Translations under genes and position numbers: made by a program
Assembly (NCBI GenBank): GCA_038237435.1
Contig: JBBRYT010000002.1
Location: forward strand, 248,001 to 312,000
DNA: 64,000 nt
Direction of reading: 5' to 3'
Source: JACCTI01 sp038237435
GTDB lineage: Bacteria; Verrucomicrobiota; Verrucomicrobiia; Chthoniobacterales; UBA10450
The notes under the pieces: generated by a model
Databases searched by the model: none
What the model was told of the DNA's origin: nothing
What the model saw: only the letters and a program-made list of their open reading frames with translations
Part shown: in pieces, positions 44,512 through 53,574 of the stretch
Layout: each line of letters starts with the position of its first letter
How positions within the stretch are numbered: the stretch's first letter is position 1

Positions 44512-46947
44512 CTATTCAACTCTGAGCGCGACGATGGGATCGACTTGGCAGGCGCGTCGAGTCGGCAACCAACTCGCGAGCAAAGTCGCGAGAAGTAGAA
44601 TGCCGCCGACAATGAAATAGACTTGCAGATCGGTGTGCCCGGCTTCGAAAAGGACGCCTTGTAACGCGCGTGAAGCGGCAAACGCGCCGATTAATCCAAT
44701 GACGCAGCCTAACGAGAGCAAGCGCAGCGCGTGATTCATGATAAGCGCGCCGACTTGCGCGGGCCGCGCGCCGAGCGCGATACGAATTCCGATTTCACGC
44801 ACGCGTTTGAGCGTGGTGTAAGCGAGCACGCCGTAGAGGCCGATGCTGGCCAAGCCGAGCGCGAGTCCGGCGAAAACCGTGAGCAGGAAAGTCAGCAAAC
44901 GCTGCGTGGCCCATGTTTCGGCGACGAGATCGGACATGGCGCGAAATTCGTAAACTGGCTGACGCGGATCGATGCTGGCGACGACTTCGCGCAAAGATTT
45001 TTCCAGCGCCGGCGTCGGGAGAGCGCTGCGCACTAATAGTATCAAACGATGGCGCTCAGTTTGGCCTAACGAGAAGTAGATGATCGGCCGCGGCGGTGTT
45101 GCGTCCGCTCCGTGAAATTTCACACGCGAAACGATGCCGACGATTTCGAAGGAGCGGTTCTCGTTGCCGTTCCCATCCGGATCGCTGGAGAGATGTTTGC
45201 CGAGCGGATCTTCACCGGGAAATATTTTCTCGGCCAGCGCCTGATCGATCATGCAGACGAGCGGCGCATCCATGTTGTCGCGCTCGTTGATGGCGCGCCC
45301 GCGGAGCAGACTAACTTTCAACGCACCGAGATAATCGCCGGCCACGACTTCGCTTTCCGCGCCGGATTGTTCATTAGGCGGCGGGACCGGCCGTTCTTCG
45401 CGGTAAAAGCCAACCATCCAACCGGCCAGCATCGGCGGGTTTCCGCCGAGGGCGGCTTTCTCCACTCCGGGCAAAGTCGCGACTCTGTCGAGAACGCTCT
45501 TCCCGAACTTCGCCACCTGATCACGACCGCGATAGGTGCTGTATGGAAGCGTGATTCGACCAGTGGTTAGGCCACGTGGTTCGAAACCAAGCGCGAGCGA
45601 TTGCATGCGCGCGAAACTCTTCAGCACCAGTCCGGCCGAACTGAGCAGAACAAGAGTGAGCGCGACATCGGCGATGACGAGCAAGTCGCGCGTGCGACGC
45701 GCGGCTTTTGTTTCAAAAGTAGTCTGCGATCCGGATTTCAGAGCGAGCTGAATGTCGGCGCGCGAACTTTGCCAGGCCGGCAACAGACCGGAGAGAACGC
45801 TCGTCAGCGAAGTTAGTGCGAGAGTGAAAATCAAAACCGGCGCGTTGAAACTGATCTGCTGAAAACGGCTGATGTCTTGCGGCGCGATTAGGCCGAGAAG
45901 ATCGCGTCCCCACATGGCGGCGAGAAACCCAAGCGTTCCTCCAAGTGAAGCGATGACGAGACTTTCGATAAGTAATTGCCTAACGAGTTGTCGACGTGAA
46001 GCGCCGATGGCCGCACGAATGGCGAACTCACGCGCGCGACTGGCACCGCGCACCGCGAAGAGATTCGCGAGATTTGCGCAGGCGATCAGCAGAACCAAAG
46101 CAACCGCTCCGAGAAGGAGCGCGAGGTTGGTGCGATATTTTCCGACCATGCTTTCCAAAACCGGCGTGATCAGCGCGGTGACATCCTTGTTCGTGTCGAG
46201 ATTCGCCTGCTCGATGCGCGCGGCGATACCACGCATTTCCGTCCGCGCCTGCGCAAGCGTGACGCCGTTATTCAACCGCGCCCATGCGTAAAGACTTGGA
46301 TGGATGAGTCGATTTGGCCACGCGGGATTGTCCGCGCGGCGCATGACTGAGAACCATGCGTCGACATCCTGCGGCGCGTTCATTTCCGGCGGCATCACGC
46401 CGATGACGGTGGTCGGACGATTCTGCAACATCAGCGTCTGTCCGAGAATCGCGGGGCTGCGCGCAAATTTGCGCTGCCAGAGACGATCGCTGATTACAAC
46501 AACAGGCGCTGCGCCGGCGCGGTCCTCATCGTCGTTGAAAGTTCGTCCGATTTTTGGCGTGAGCCCGATTACCTTGAAGAAATTCGCGGTAACGAACGCC
46601 GCCGGAATTTGTTCCGCAATCTGACCGGGGAGATCGCTGATGCTGGTGCCGTCGACCTGCACGAGCGCGAGATTTTCAAACGAGCTGGCGTCGCGTCGCC
46701 AGTCGAGATAATCAGGGAGAGAAATCGCGAATTCGCCGCCCTGCACCTTGTCGGTCTCGCTGATGACGACGAGACGATCCTGCGCCGGATATGGCAAAGG
46801 CGCGAGCAACACCGAATTGATCACGCTGAAGATGGCGGTGTTCGCGCCGATGCCGAGCGCGAGCGTGACGACGGCGATAAAAGTAAATCCCGGCTGCTTC
46901 AATAAGGTCCGCGTGGCGTAACGCAGATCTTGCAGCAGGTTCAACAT
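44512..46947 (-). CDS. ADOP-family permease, second of four
   Basis: 811 residues: YATRTLLKQPGFTFIAVVTLALGIG, VVISDRLWQRKFARS, TTVIGVMPPEM, ANLANLFAVRGASRAREFAIRAAIGASRRQL, then the C-terminal GLYGVLAYTTLKRVREIGIRIALGARP. It is most similar by eye to the third permease (shared PDYLDWRRDASSFENLAL-like block), so these two look like the most recent duplication. It is separated by 11 bp from the next gene. Confidence 0.9.
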   Translation of the reverse strand: MLNLLQDLRYATRTLLKQPGFTFIAVVTLALGIGANTAIFSVINSVLLAPLPYPAQDRLVVISETDKVQGGEFAISLPDYLDWRRDASSFENLALVQVDGTSISDLPGQIAEQIPAAFVTANFFKVIGLTPKIGRTFNDDEDRAGAAPVVVISDRLWQRKFARSPAILGQTLMLQNRPTTVIGVMPPEMNAPQDVDAWFSVMRRADNPAWPNRLIHPSLYAWARLNNGVTLAQARTEMRGIAARIEQANLDTNKDVTALITPVLESMVGKYRTNLALLLGAVALVLLIACANLANLFAVRGASRAREFAIRAAIGASRRQLVRQLLIESLVIASLGGTLGFLAAMWGRDLLGLIAPQDISRFQQISFNAPVLIFTLALTSLTSVLSGLLPAWQSSRADIQLALKSGSQTTFETKAARRTRDLLVIADVALTLVLLSSAGLVLKSFARMQSLALGFEPRGLTTGRITLPYSTYRGRDQVAKFGKSVLDRVATLPGVEKAALGGNPPMLAGWMVGFYREERPVPPPNEQSGAESEVVAGDYLGALKVSLLRGRAINERDNMDAPLVCMIDQALAEKIFPGEDPLGKHLSSDPDGNGNENRSFEIVGIVSRVKFHGADATPPRPIIYFSLGQTERHRLILLVRSALPTPALEKSLREVVASIDPRQPVYEFRAMSDLVAETWATQRLLTFLLTVFAGLALGLASIGLYGVLAYTTLKRVREIGIRIALGARPAQVGALIMNHALRLLSLGCVIGLIGAFAASRALQGVLFEAGHTDLQVYFIVGGILLLATLLASWLPTRRACQVDPIVALRVE

Positions 46948-46980
46948 ACGGGCTACGCGATCAATGCCTAACGAGTGGTT

Positions 46981-49446
46981 TCATTCGGTGCGCAACGCGG
47001 TGATTGGATCAAGGCCGCTCGCTCTTCGCGCCGGCAACCAGCAGGCGAGGAGCGCGATGAACGCGAGTAGAAACGCGACCGAAAACAGTGTGGGGAAATC
47101 TGTGGCCGCGACGCCGTAGAGCAGGCTGGCGATCGATTTCGTCATCGCGAATGCAGCGGCGATGCCGATGACCATGGCGGGCACAACCAGGCGCGCGCCT
47201 TGTCCGACGATGAGGCGCAGAACATCCAGGCGTTGCGCGCCGAGAGCCATGCGAATTCCAATTTCCTGGGTGCGTTGCGCAACCGAGTATGCCATCACGC
47301 CGTAAATTCCGACCGCAGTGAGAACAATGGCGACGCCGGCGAAAACGATGAGCAACGTCATGTTCAAGCGCGGCTGAGCGACGGCGCGATCGAGATATTG
47401 CTGCATGGTGCGCGTTTCGTAGAGCGGCAGATCTTTGTTCAAGCCTTCAACTGTGGCGCGCAATGACGGCAGGATCGCTTGCGGCTCCATCTGCGTACGC
47501 GCGACAATCGTCATGCTGCCGCTGGAGGCTTGCGTGTGCGGCAGATAAAGCTCCGGCATGCTTTCGGAAGTGAGCTTGCGCGACTTCACGTCGCCGACCA
47601 CGCCAATGATTTCGCGCTCGATCGGTTCGCGCACATCGAGTGAAACCTGCGGCGTGATGTATTTGCCGATCGGATCTTCATCGGGAAAATACTGCCTAAC
47701 GAGTGATTCGTTCACGATCACCACGCCGGTCGATTCGAATTTGTCGCGCGGGTCGAAGTCGCGGCCCTTGCGCACTGGAATTCCCATGGTCGAGAAGTAG
47801 CCGGGCGTGACGACACGCACTGCACTCAAGGCGCGATCGGATTTCGCAGTCGGCCGGCCGGCAATGTCGAAGCCGGTTCTCCAATCAGAACCGCTCAAGG
47901 GAAGCGGACTGATTGCAGCAACGGAACGCGCGCCGGGAATGGCCTTGGCCCGATCCATCAACTGCACATAAAACTGTTCGTTGCGTTTGGTGACCTGCGG
48001 TCCGCCATCACCGTCCGGCAGCGAAACGTTCGCGGTCATAACGTTGTTGGGATCGAAGCCGATGGGAACTTTTTGCAGTTGCCAGAAGCTGCGGATCAAA
48101 AGCCCGGCTCCGACCAGAAGAACGAAGGCGAGAACCATTTCCGCGGTGACGAGAATTCCGCGCAGCCGCCGTCCGCGCGGCGTTTCGCTGGAACCGCGCG
48201 CGCTTTCGTTCAGCGCCGTAACCACATCGGGTCGCGAAACCCGCCAGGCCGGTGCGAGACCGAAAAGTAAACCGGTGAAGAGACTAACGAGTGCTGTAAA
48301 TGCGAGGACGCGAAAGTCCGGCGCGATTTCAGCTGCGCGCGGGAAATTTTGCGGAAGCAACGATGCGAGCGCCGCCGTTCCCCAAACGGCGAGGAGCATG
48401 CCCGCGCCGCCACCGGCTAACGAGAGCAAGGCGCTCTCGGTTAATAGTTGTCGGAAAATTCTGATGCGACTCGCACCGAGGGCAGAGCGAATTCCCATTT
48501 CTTTTTCGCGCGCGGTGGCGCGGGCGAGCAACAAATTGGCGACGTTGACGCAAGCGATGAGCAAGACGCACCCGGCCGCCGCGAGCAGAACGACGAGCGC
48601 GGGACGCACATCGGATGTGAGATCAGCGAGAAGTCCGATCACACGCGAAGAATCGAAGCGCTTATTCGTGTCAGGAAATTGCGTGGCCAGCGAAGCCATG
48701 ATGGTCTTCGTGTTTGCTTCCGCTTGTTCGCCGGTCACGCCGGGTTTCAAGCGAGCGACGGAGCGCAGGTAATGGAATCCGCGTTGTGAGGCGGTGGTTT
48801 CGGTGCTGCCGGGCGGCGCTTCAAATTGCGTTGCGGCCGAAGTCCAAAAAACGGCCGGTGTTCTTTCGATCGGAAAACGAAACGCTTGCGGCATCACGCC
48901 GATAATTTGATGCGGAGTTTCGTTGAGCGTGATCGTCTTATCGAGAATGTTGTGATCGCCGCCGAAACGGCGTTGCCAAAGTTCGTAGCTGAGAGCGACG
49001 ACACGCGCGCCGGGCTTATCGTCAGCGGCGGTGAAAGCGCGGCCGAGAATTGGATTCACGCCGAGAACGCGAAAGAGATCCGACGTTACCATCATGCCAT
49101 GCAGATGCTCGGCATCGGCGCCGCGGTCCGTCGCGGTCATATCGAGATCGTCGTAACCGGCCATCGCGCTGAAGGCTTGGTTCTGCGCGCGCACATCGGC
49201 GAAGTCCGGGAATGAAAACGAAACGCGCCCGTCGGGTTTTTTGTTTTTGTCGACTCCCCAAACCGCTACGACCTGCTCCGGCTGCGGAAACGGAAGCGGA
49301 CGGAGTAGAACTGCGCTGACCACACTGAAGATCGCGGTGTTCGCACCGATCCCGAGCGCCAGGGCGATAATCGCGATGGCGCTGAAGCCGGGATTTTTCG
49401 GCAGCATGCGCATGGCATACTGCAGATCTTTCAGGAACGTGTTCAC
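46981..49446 (-). CDS. ADOP-family permease, first of four
   Basis: 821 residues: YAMRMLPKNPGFSAIAIIALALGIG, ALSYELWQRRFGGDHN, HQIIGVMPQAFRFP, VNVANLLLARATAREKEMGIRSALGASR and GIYGVMAYSVAQRTQEIGIRMALGAQRLDVLRLIVGQG. It lies 35 bp downstream of the small membrane-protein gene and 33 bp upstream of the next permease, with motif copies in both gaps (49453 and 46967). Confidence 0.9.
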   Translation of the reverse strand: MNTFLKDLQYAMRMLPKNPGFSAIAIIALALGIGANTAIFSVVSAVLLRPLPFPQPEQVVAVWGVDKNKKPDGRVSFSFPDFADVRAQNQAFSAMAGYDDLDMTATDRGADAEHLHGMMVTSDLFRVLGVNPILGRAFTAADDKPGARVVALSYELWQRRFGGDHNILDKTITLNETPHQIIGVMPQAFRFPIERTPAVFWTSAATQFEAPPGSTETTASQRGFHYLRSVARLKPGVTGEQAEANTKTIMASLATQFPDTNKRFDSSRVIGLLADLTSDVRPALVVLLAAAGCVLLIACVNVANLLLARATAREKEMGIRSALGASRIRIFRQLLTESALLSLAGGGAGMLLAVWGTAALASLLPQNFPRAAEIAPDFRVLAFTALVSLFTGLLFGLAPAWRVSRPDVVTALNESARGSSETPRGRRLRGILVTAEMVLAFVLLVGAGLLIRSFWQLQKVPIGFDPNNVMTANVSLPDGDGGPQVTKRNEQFYVQLMDRAKAIPGARSVAAISPLPLSGSDWRTGFDIAGRPTAKSDRALSAVRVVTPGYFSTMGIPVRKGRDFDPRDKFESTGVVIVNESLVRQYFPDEDPIGKYITPQVSLDVREPIEREIIGVVGDVKSRKLTSESMPELYLPHTQASSGSMTIVARTQMEPQAILPSLRATVEGLNKDLPLYETRTMQQYLDRAVAQPRLNMTLLIVFAGVAIVLTAVGIYGVMAYSVAQRTQEIGIRMALGAQRLDVLRLIVGQGARLVVPAMVIGIAAAFAMTKSIASLLYGVAATDFPTLFSVAFLLAFIALLACWLPARRASGLDPITALRTE

Positions 49447-49481
49447 GCAGGACTCGTTAGGCGTTTTCGCAACGCCGGCGA

Positions 49482-49730
49482 TTACAGCGCGGTAGCGTTG
49501 GCGTTGCTCGCGACTGCGACTGGTTGTTCCGTGGGAATTTGCGCGACCATTTCGGTGTCGGCATTTTTGTCCACGTGGTTCATCCCGGGCAACATGATTG
49601 AGTGCGCGGCGAACTGCCAGGCGGAGAAAGCGGTGCAGAGAACTACGAGGCCGTAAATCGAGGATTCGAAGATCGAGCGACCCTTCTCCTGTGACTGAAC
49701 GAGCATTGAGTAAGTGTTTTTGTTTTTCAT
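49482..49730 (-). CDS. Small single-pass membrane protein heading the ADOP operon
   Basis: 82 residues from ATG 49728-49730 (MKNKNTYSMLVQSQEKG). A TM helix lies at about 25-45 (YGLVVLCTAFSAWQFAAH), followed by an external tail rich in Ala, Val and Thr. No known family. It is directly downstream of a perfect sigma-54 promoter and the ADOP genes follow on the same strand with short gaps, so it is probably the first gene of a five-gene operon and may be an accessory or sensor subunit. Confidence 0.7.
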   Translation of the reverse strand: MKNKNTYSMLVQSQEKGRSIFESSIYGLVVLCTAFSAWQFAAHSIMLPGMNHVDKNADTEMVAQIPTEQPVAVASNANATAL

Positions 49731-49935
49731 GGTAATCGTTTGGTTAACGAGCCTCTTGTTTGCAAGGCTCGTGCCAACGCAAAAAAACAAGTCACAAACA
49801 CTTGATATTGAGATATTTGCGAATCTCGGTGATTTTACGAGTGCACCGGAAACGTGTCGTGCTTGGGATATGACGGTTCCGTTATTGGGACAATGATTGC
49901 GCGCTCTGATTCGCCGCTACTACTCGTTAGGCAAA
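49731..49935. other. Regulatory intergenic region upstream of the ADOP operon
   Basis: 205 bp between the small membrane-protein gene and the SDR gene. It holds the sigma-54 promoter (49761-49777) and, further upstream, AT-rich sequence (49785-49840) suited to looping by an enhancer-bound activator. A motif copy lies at 49923-49931. I could not define the activator sites. Confidence 0.6.
49761..49777 (-). promoter_or_regulatory. Sigma-54 (-24/-12) promoter
   Basis: The minus strand reads TTGGCACGAGCCTTGCA, an exact match to TGGCACG-N4-TTGCW with correct spacing. The expected transcription start is near 49750, about 20 bases before the small membrane-protein ATG. An NtrC-family activator is needed; one is encoded at 16871-18310. 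No other equally good match was noticed in the window. Confidence 0.85.
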
Positions 49936-50658
49936 TCAGCGAACGTAACTCGCGCCGTTAATATCGATGACCGCGCCGGTCATCGCTGGCGGAGCTTGCA
50001 GTGAGAGATAAACGATGGCGTTCGCGACTTCTTCGGCCGAGTTGACGCGACGCAATGGAATCTCTTTCAGAATCGCCTCACCACCACGACTCGTTAGGTA
50101 CTCTTCCGCCATTCCGGTCATGGTGAAACCCGGCGCGACCGCGAAAGCGTAAATTTCTTCCGAGGCGAATCCGCGTGCGATCGATTTCGTTACTGCGATC
50201 AATCCTGCTTTCGAAGCCGCATAATGCCAGTGCTCCGGCGAATCACCGCGATGTGCAGCACGACTCGCAACATTAACGATGCGGCCGCCGCCGGCCCGCG
50301 AACGAAAATGCGAAACCGCCAGCCGGCAAAGATCGGCTGCGGCTTGCAGGTTGATTTGCATCGTCCGTTGCCAGCGGGCTTCCCAAACCTCCGTGCTTTC
50401 GCCCACGGAGACCGGTTCGTAAATGCCGGCGTTGTTAATCAAAACATCGATGCGGCCTTCGAGTCGCCCGAGCGCTTCGCGCCACAAAGCATCGGCCGCA
50501 TTCGGTTGCGATAGATCGGCGGTAATTTCTTCCGCGCCGCTCGCGCGCGAGCCGTGACCGATGACGCGCGCGCCCTGCTTCTTCAATTCGTCGCGTGTGA
50601 CGGCGCCGATTCCGCGCGTCGAACCGGTGATGAGAATGTGCGATGTTTTTGTGTCCAC
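49936..50658 (-). CDS. Short-chain dehydrogenase/reductase
   Basis: 240 residues. Classical SDR with cofactor loop TGSTRGIGA, DVLINNAGIYEPV, NVASRAAHRG (catalytic Ser region) and the Tyr-Lys pair in HYAASKAGLIAVTK. The close of the family is seen in APGFTMTGMAEE and PPAMTGAVIDINGASYV. FabG-like; substrate unknown. It starts nine bases after the end of the transglutaminase-like gene and may be co-transcribed with it. Confidence 0.92.
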   Translation of the reverse strand: MDTKTSHILITGSTRGIGAVTRDELKKQGARVIGHGSRASGAEEITADLSQPNAADALWREALGRLEGRIDVLINNAGIYEPVSVGESTEVWEARWQRTMQINLQAAADLCRLAVSHFRSRAGGGRIVNVASRAAHRGDSPEHWHYAASKAGLIAVTKSIARGFASEEIYAFAVAPGFTMTGMAEEYLTSRGGEAILKEIPLRRVNSAEEVANAIVYLSLQAPPAMTGAVIDINGASYVR

Positions 50659-50667
50659 GAACGGAGG

Positions 50668-51294
50668 CTACTTTTTCTTTCGGTGACCGACCATCTCCGC
50701 CTGCATCGTGCGCTCATCGATTCGATAGGTATTTTTTAACAAGCCTCGCTTGACCACAGGACGATGCGGAATTTCGCAAAGATAATCGGCGATAAACCAA
50801 ACGTCCTGGTCGGTTGTCATCCAATTGCGATTATCGAAGCGCGCGAGATTCACCGGTTGCGAATAGCGGCGCAATGTTCGTTGGCCGCGCAGATTGAAAT
50901 AGATGTGAAAATAACTGAGGGCCAGCTCGCGCAGGGTTTGATAGACCGGCGTGCGATCGCGGCAGCCGGAGAAATTTGATTTGGCAATCGCACCCCAATG
51001 CCCGCGCGTTTGATAAACCGCGACGACATGATCGGTGTCCTGCTCCGCTTCCAAATCAAAAATGAGCGGCGCATATCCGATCGCGCGCAAGGCGGCCGCG
51101 GCAAGGATCGCGCCTTCCAGACAATGCGCCGTGCCCTCATGCAAAACGCGTCGCGGCGACCACGCGGTAGTGGCGAGATGATAAGGCATGGAATCGAGAA
51201 AACGCTGGATGCCTTGCGGTGTTTTCAGGCTGCGCAGTTTGCGCAATTCGCTCGCGGTAAGATCGGATTTCGCCACAGAGATCACAGAGATCAC
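50668..51294 (-). CDS. Transglutaminase-like fold protein
   Basis: Up to 208 residues. A Cys-His-Asp type core is suggested by HEGTAHCLEGAILAAAALR (Cys), DTDHVVAVYQ (His) and the LIFDLEAEQ context. No secretion signal. The start is uncertain: the first codons (GTG ATC TCT repeated) come from a dispersed CACAGAG repeat at 51274-51340, so the true start may be further in. Function unknown; related folds act as peptidases or peptide-modifying enzymes. Confidence 0.7.
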   Translation of the reverse strand: MISVISVAKSDLTASELRKLRSLKTPQGIQRFLDSMPYHLATTAWSPRRVLHEGTAHCLEGAILAAAALRAIGYAPLIFDLEAEQDTDHVVAVYQTRGHWGAIAKSNFSGCRDRTPVYQTLRELALSYFHIYFNLRGQRTLRRYSQPVNLARFDNRNWMTTDQDVWFIADYLCEIPHRPVVKRGLLKNTYRIDERTMQAEMVGHRKKK

Positions 51295-51340
51295 GGAGAA
51301 GAACTAAATTCAATCTCTGTGCTCTCTGAGTCCTCTGTGC
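51274..51340. repeat. Imperfect inverted repeat with CACAGAG/CTCTGTG arms
   Basis: Direct CACAGAGAT units (51274-51296) face CTCTGTGCTCTCTGAGTCCTCTGTG (split here; 51315-51339). The arms can pair across a short AT-rich centre. It lies between divergent genes and reaches into the transglutaminase-like start. Confidence 0.6.
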
Positions 51341-51371
51341 TTGAAGAAGATTCCTGCGCTATTCTTGAGCG

Positions 51372-52466
51372 ATGAAAGCCTGGTTGTGCGCATTCCTACT
51401 ACTTCCTTCCTTGGCCATGGCTGAAGAAACTTCTCCGCAATTCGATGCTGCGGCGGCGGAGCGTTTCGCGAATCTCGCGCTCGCTTGTGTCGGCAAAGAA
51501 TATCCGAACAAGATCAGCCACAATCTAAACAGCGACGCCGATGTCGCGCCGCCGCGCAAACTGACGCCGGCGTTTTTCGGCTGCTACGATTGGCATTCGT
51601 CGGTGCACGGTCACTGGCTGCTCGTTCGCCTAACGAGAACATTTCCCGATGCGCCGTTCGCGGCGGCGGCGCGCGAAGCTTTACGCAAAAGCCTCAGCAC
51701 GGAAAATCTTCAACAGGAAGCGGCCTATCTGCGTGGTGAAGGTCGCGCGAGTTTTGAGCGGCCCTACGGACTGGCCTGGTTGCTGCAACTCTGCGCCGAA
51801 CTGCGCGAATGGGACGATCGGGAAGCGCGCGAGCTGGCGAAAAATTTGCAGCCGGTCGAAGCCGCCGCGCTCGAGCGTCTAACGGGTTGGTTGCCGAAAC
51901 TCTCGCATCCCGTTCGGATCGGCGAGCACAACCAAACGGCCTTTTCTCTTGGACTGCTGCTCGACTACGCACACGCGGCGAAGAATGAAGATTTCGCAAG
52001 ATTGATCATTGCTACGGCTAAGAAATTTTTTGCGCAGGATAAAAATGCGCCGCTCGCTTACGAACCTTCCGGCGAAGATTTCCTGTCGCCGTGTTTGGCG
52101 GAAGCGGATGTCATGCGTCGCGTGCTTGCGTCGACGGATTTCGCCAAATGGTTAAGAGATTTTCTGCCGCAAGTGCCTAACGAATCCAAGATCGATTGGC
52201 TGCCTGTGGTCGTTTCGCCGGATCCGAGCGATCCCAAGCTCGCGCATCTCGATGGCTTGAATCTCAGTCGTGCCTGGATGCTGGAAGGAATTCTTTCCGG
52301 CCTGCCAAAGGACGATCCACGCCTGGCGGCTTTGAGCGCAACGGCTACGGCGCATCGCGGCGCGGGCCTCGCGGCCGTCACGGGCGAACATTATGAAGGA
52401 GGCCACTGGTTAGGCAGCTTCGCTACCTATTTGGTGACGCGACGCGGAATTCGGCCTAACGAGTAG
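51372..52466 (+). CDS. DUF2891 family protein, exported
   Basis: 364 residues. A signal peptide (MKAWLCAFLLLPSLAMAEE) is followed by the DUF2891 pattern: FANLALACVGKEYPNKISH, FGCYDWHSSVHGHWLLVRL, RPYGLAWLLQL, GEHNQTAFSLGLLLDYA, EPSGEDFLSPCLAEADVM and AGLAAVTGEHYEGGHWLGSFA. The alpha-alpha-toroid-like helices resemble glycan-degrading folds, but function is undescribed. The stop TAG follows PNE, all read from a motif copy (52455-52463). A second motif copy at 51629 encodes RLTR. Confidence 0.9.
   Translation: MKAWLCAFLLLPSLAMAEETSPQFDAAAAERFANLALACVGKEYPNKISHNLNSDADVAPPRKLTPAFFGCYDWHSSVHGHWLLVRLTRTFPDAPFAAAAREALRKSLSTENLQQEAAYLRGEGRASFERPYGLAWLLQLCAELREWDDREARELAKNLQPVEAAALERLTGWLPKLSHPVRIGEHNQTAFSLGLLLDYAHAAKNEDFARLIIATAKKFFAQDKNAPLAYEPSGEDFLSPCLAEADVMRRVLASTDFAKWLRDFLPQVPNESKIDWLPVVVSPDPSDPKLAHLDGLNLSRAWMLEGILSGLPKDDPRLAALSATATAHRGAGLAAVTGEHYEGGHWLGSFATYLVTRRGIRPNE
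52455..52466. repeat. Motif copy shared by two convergent gene ends
   Basis: CCTAACGAGTAG gives P-N-E-stop to the plus-strand DUF2891 gene, while its complement gives T-R-stop (ACT CGT TAG) to the minus-strand hydrolase. One 12-bp sequence thus ends both genes, which overlap by 11 bp. Confidence 0.9.
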
Positions 52467-53526
52467 TAGTTTCGTCGAGCAGTTTTACCAGCTCGTCTTT
52501 CCACAAAGACGCGATGGTATGACTGCCATGTCCGCGCGTCTTGTCGCTTAACGGAATTACAATGGCGCGGCCATGCGGAACGCGTTTGATCTCGCGCTCG
52601 AGAATTCCGAGCTCGGGCGGATTGATGAGATCGTCGGCGGAATTGATCGCCAGAAGTGGCGCACGAATTTTTTCCAGATTTGGACCGGGATCGTAATCGC
52701 GCGAGGCTTCGATGGCGTAGAGCACATCGTTCGCGTCGCCAGTCTTCATGTAATCAGCGACGAATTTGTCCAGGGCTTCATCGGTTTTGTCCAAGGTCGG
52801 CGCTTCTGTCTGACGCAAAATCGGATTGCTGCTCATGAACCACAACATCTCCGCCGCGGTGCGCAAACTTTGCGGCGGCATTTTATAATCGCCGTTTTCC
52901 CATGAAGGATCGCTGCGAATTGCGTCGCTGATCATGCGGCGCCAGCCGCGATTGCGTCCAGAAATTTGCGTGGGCAAACTGGCCAGCGGCATGAGCGCAT
53001 CCATGAAATCCGGATGCCTTTCGCCCCAAAGCCAGGTGTGCATTCCGCCCATCGACGTGCCCATGATTAGCCGCGCGTGTTTGATGCCGAGGCCTTCGCT
53101 GAGCAACTGATACTGCGCCTCGACCATGTCGCGATAGCCGTAGCGCGGAAACTTCGCGTGCATTCCTTCGCTGGGTCGGCTCGATTTTCCGTGACCGATT
53201 CCATCCGGCAGAATGATGAAAAATTTTGCTGCATCGAGCGGTTGCCCGGCGCCGAAAAGTTCGCCGGCGAATTCCGGCCTAACGAATTGTGCGCCGCTGC
53301 CGGTTGTCCCGTGGGTGATTAGAACGGCGTTGTGAATTTCGCCGTGCGCATCGGCGTCGGGCTTGCCGATTGTCCGATAATGAATGCGCAACTCCGGCAA
53401 ACTTTCGCCGGAAGCAAATTTGAAATCCTGGATGACGTAATCACTTTCGGCCGGTTGTGGATAATCGGCTGAGAAGGAGATCGCAATCGAAGCGAGCAGA
53501 AGAGCGAGAATTCGGAGAGCACTCAT
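52456..53526 (-). CDS. Alpha/beta hydrolase, homoserine acetyltransferase-like (MetX fold)
   Basis: 356 residues from ATG 53524-53526 (MSALRILALLLASIAISFS), a signal peptide; the longer frame overlapping the divergent gene is rejected. AVLITHGTTGSG, the nucleophile elbow IMGTSMGGMHTWLWGERHP (Ser), NSADDLINPPELG (Asp) and GHGSHTIA (His) complete the triad. The export signal argues against a role in methionine synthesis. Its stop TAG is in the same motif copy as the stop region of the convergent DUF2891 gene. Confidence 0.88.
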   Translation of the reverse strand: MSALRILALLLASIAISFSADYPQPAESDYVIQDFKFASGESLPELRIHYRTIGKPDADAHGEIHNAVLITHGTTGSGAQFVRPEFAGELFGAGQPLDAAKFFIILPDGIGHGKSSRPSEGMHAKFPRYGYRDMVEAQYQLLSEGLGIKHARLIMGTSMGGMHTWLWGERHPDFMDALMPLASLPTQISGRNRGWRRMISDAIRSDPSWENGDYKMPPQSLRTAAEMLWFMSSNPILRQTEAPTLDKTDEALDKFVADYMKTGDANDVLYAIEASRDYDPGPNLEKIRAPLLAINSADDLINPPELGILEREIKRVPHGRAIVIPLSDKTRGHGSHTIASLWKDELVKLLDETTTR

Positions 53527-53574
53527 GATTTTCTTTTCGGCCAAATGACGTGAGAGTGCGAACGCGAATTTCCA

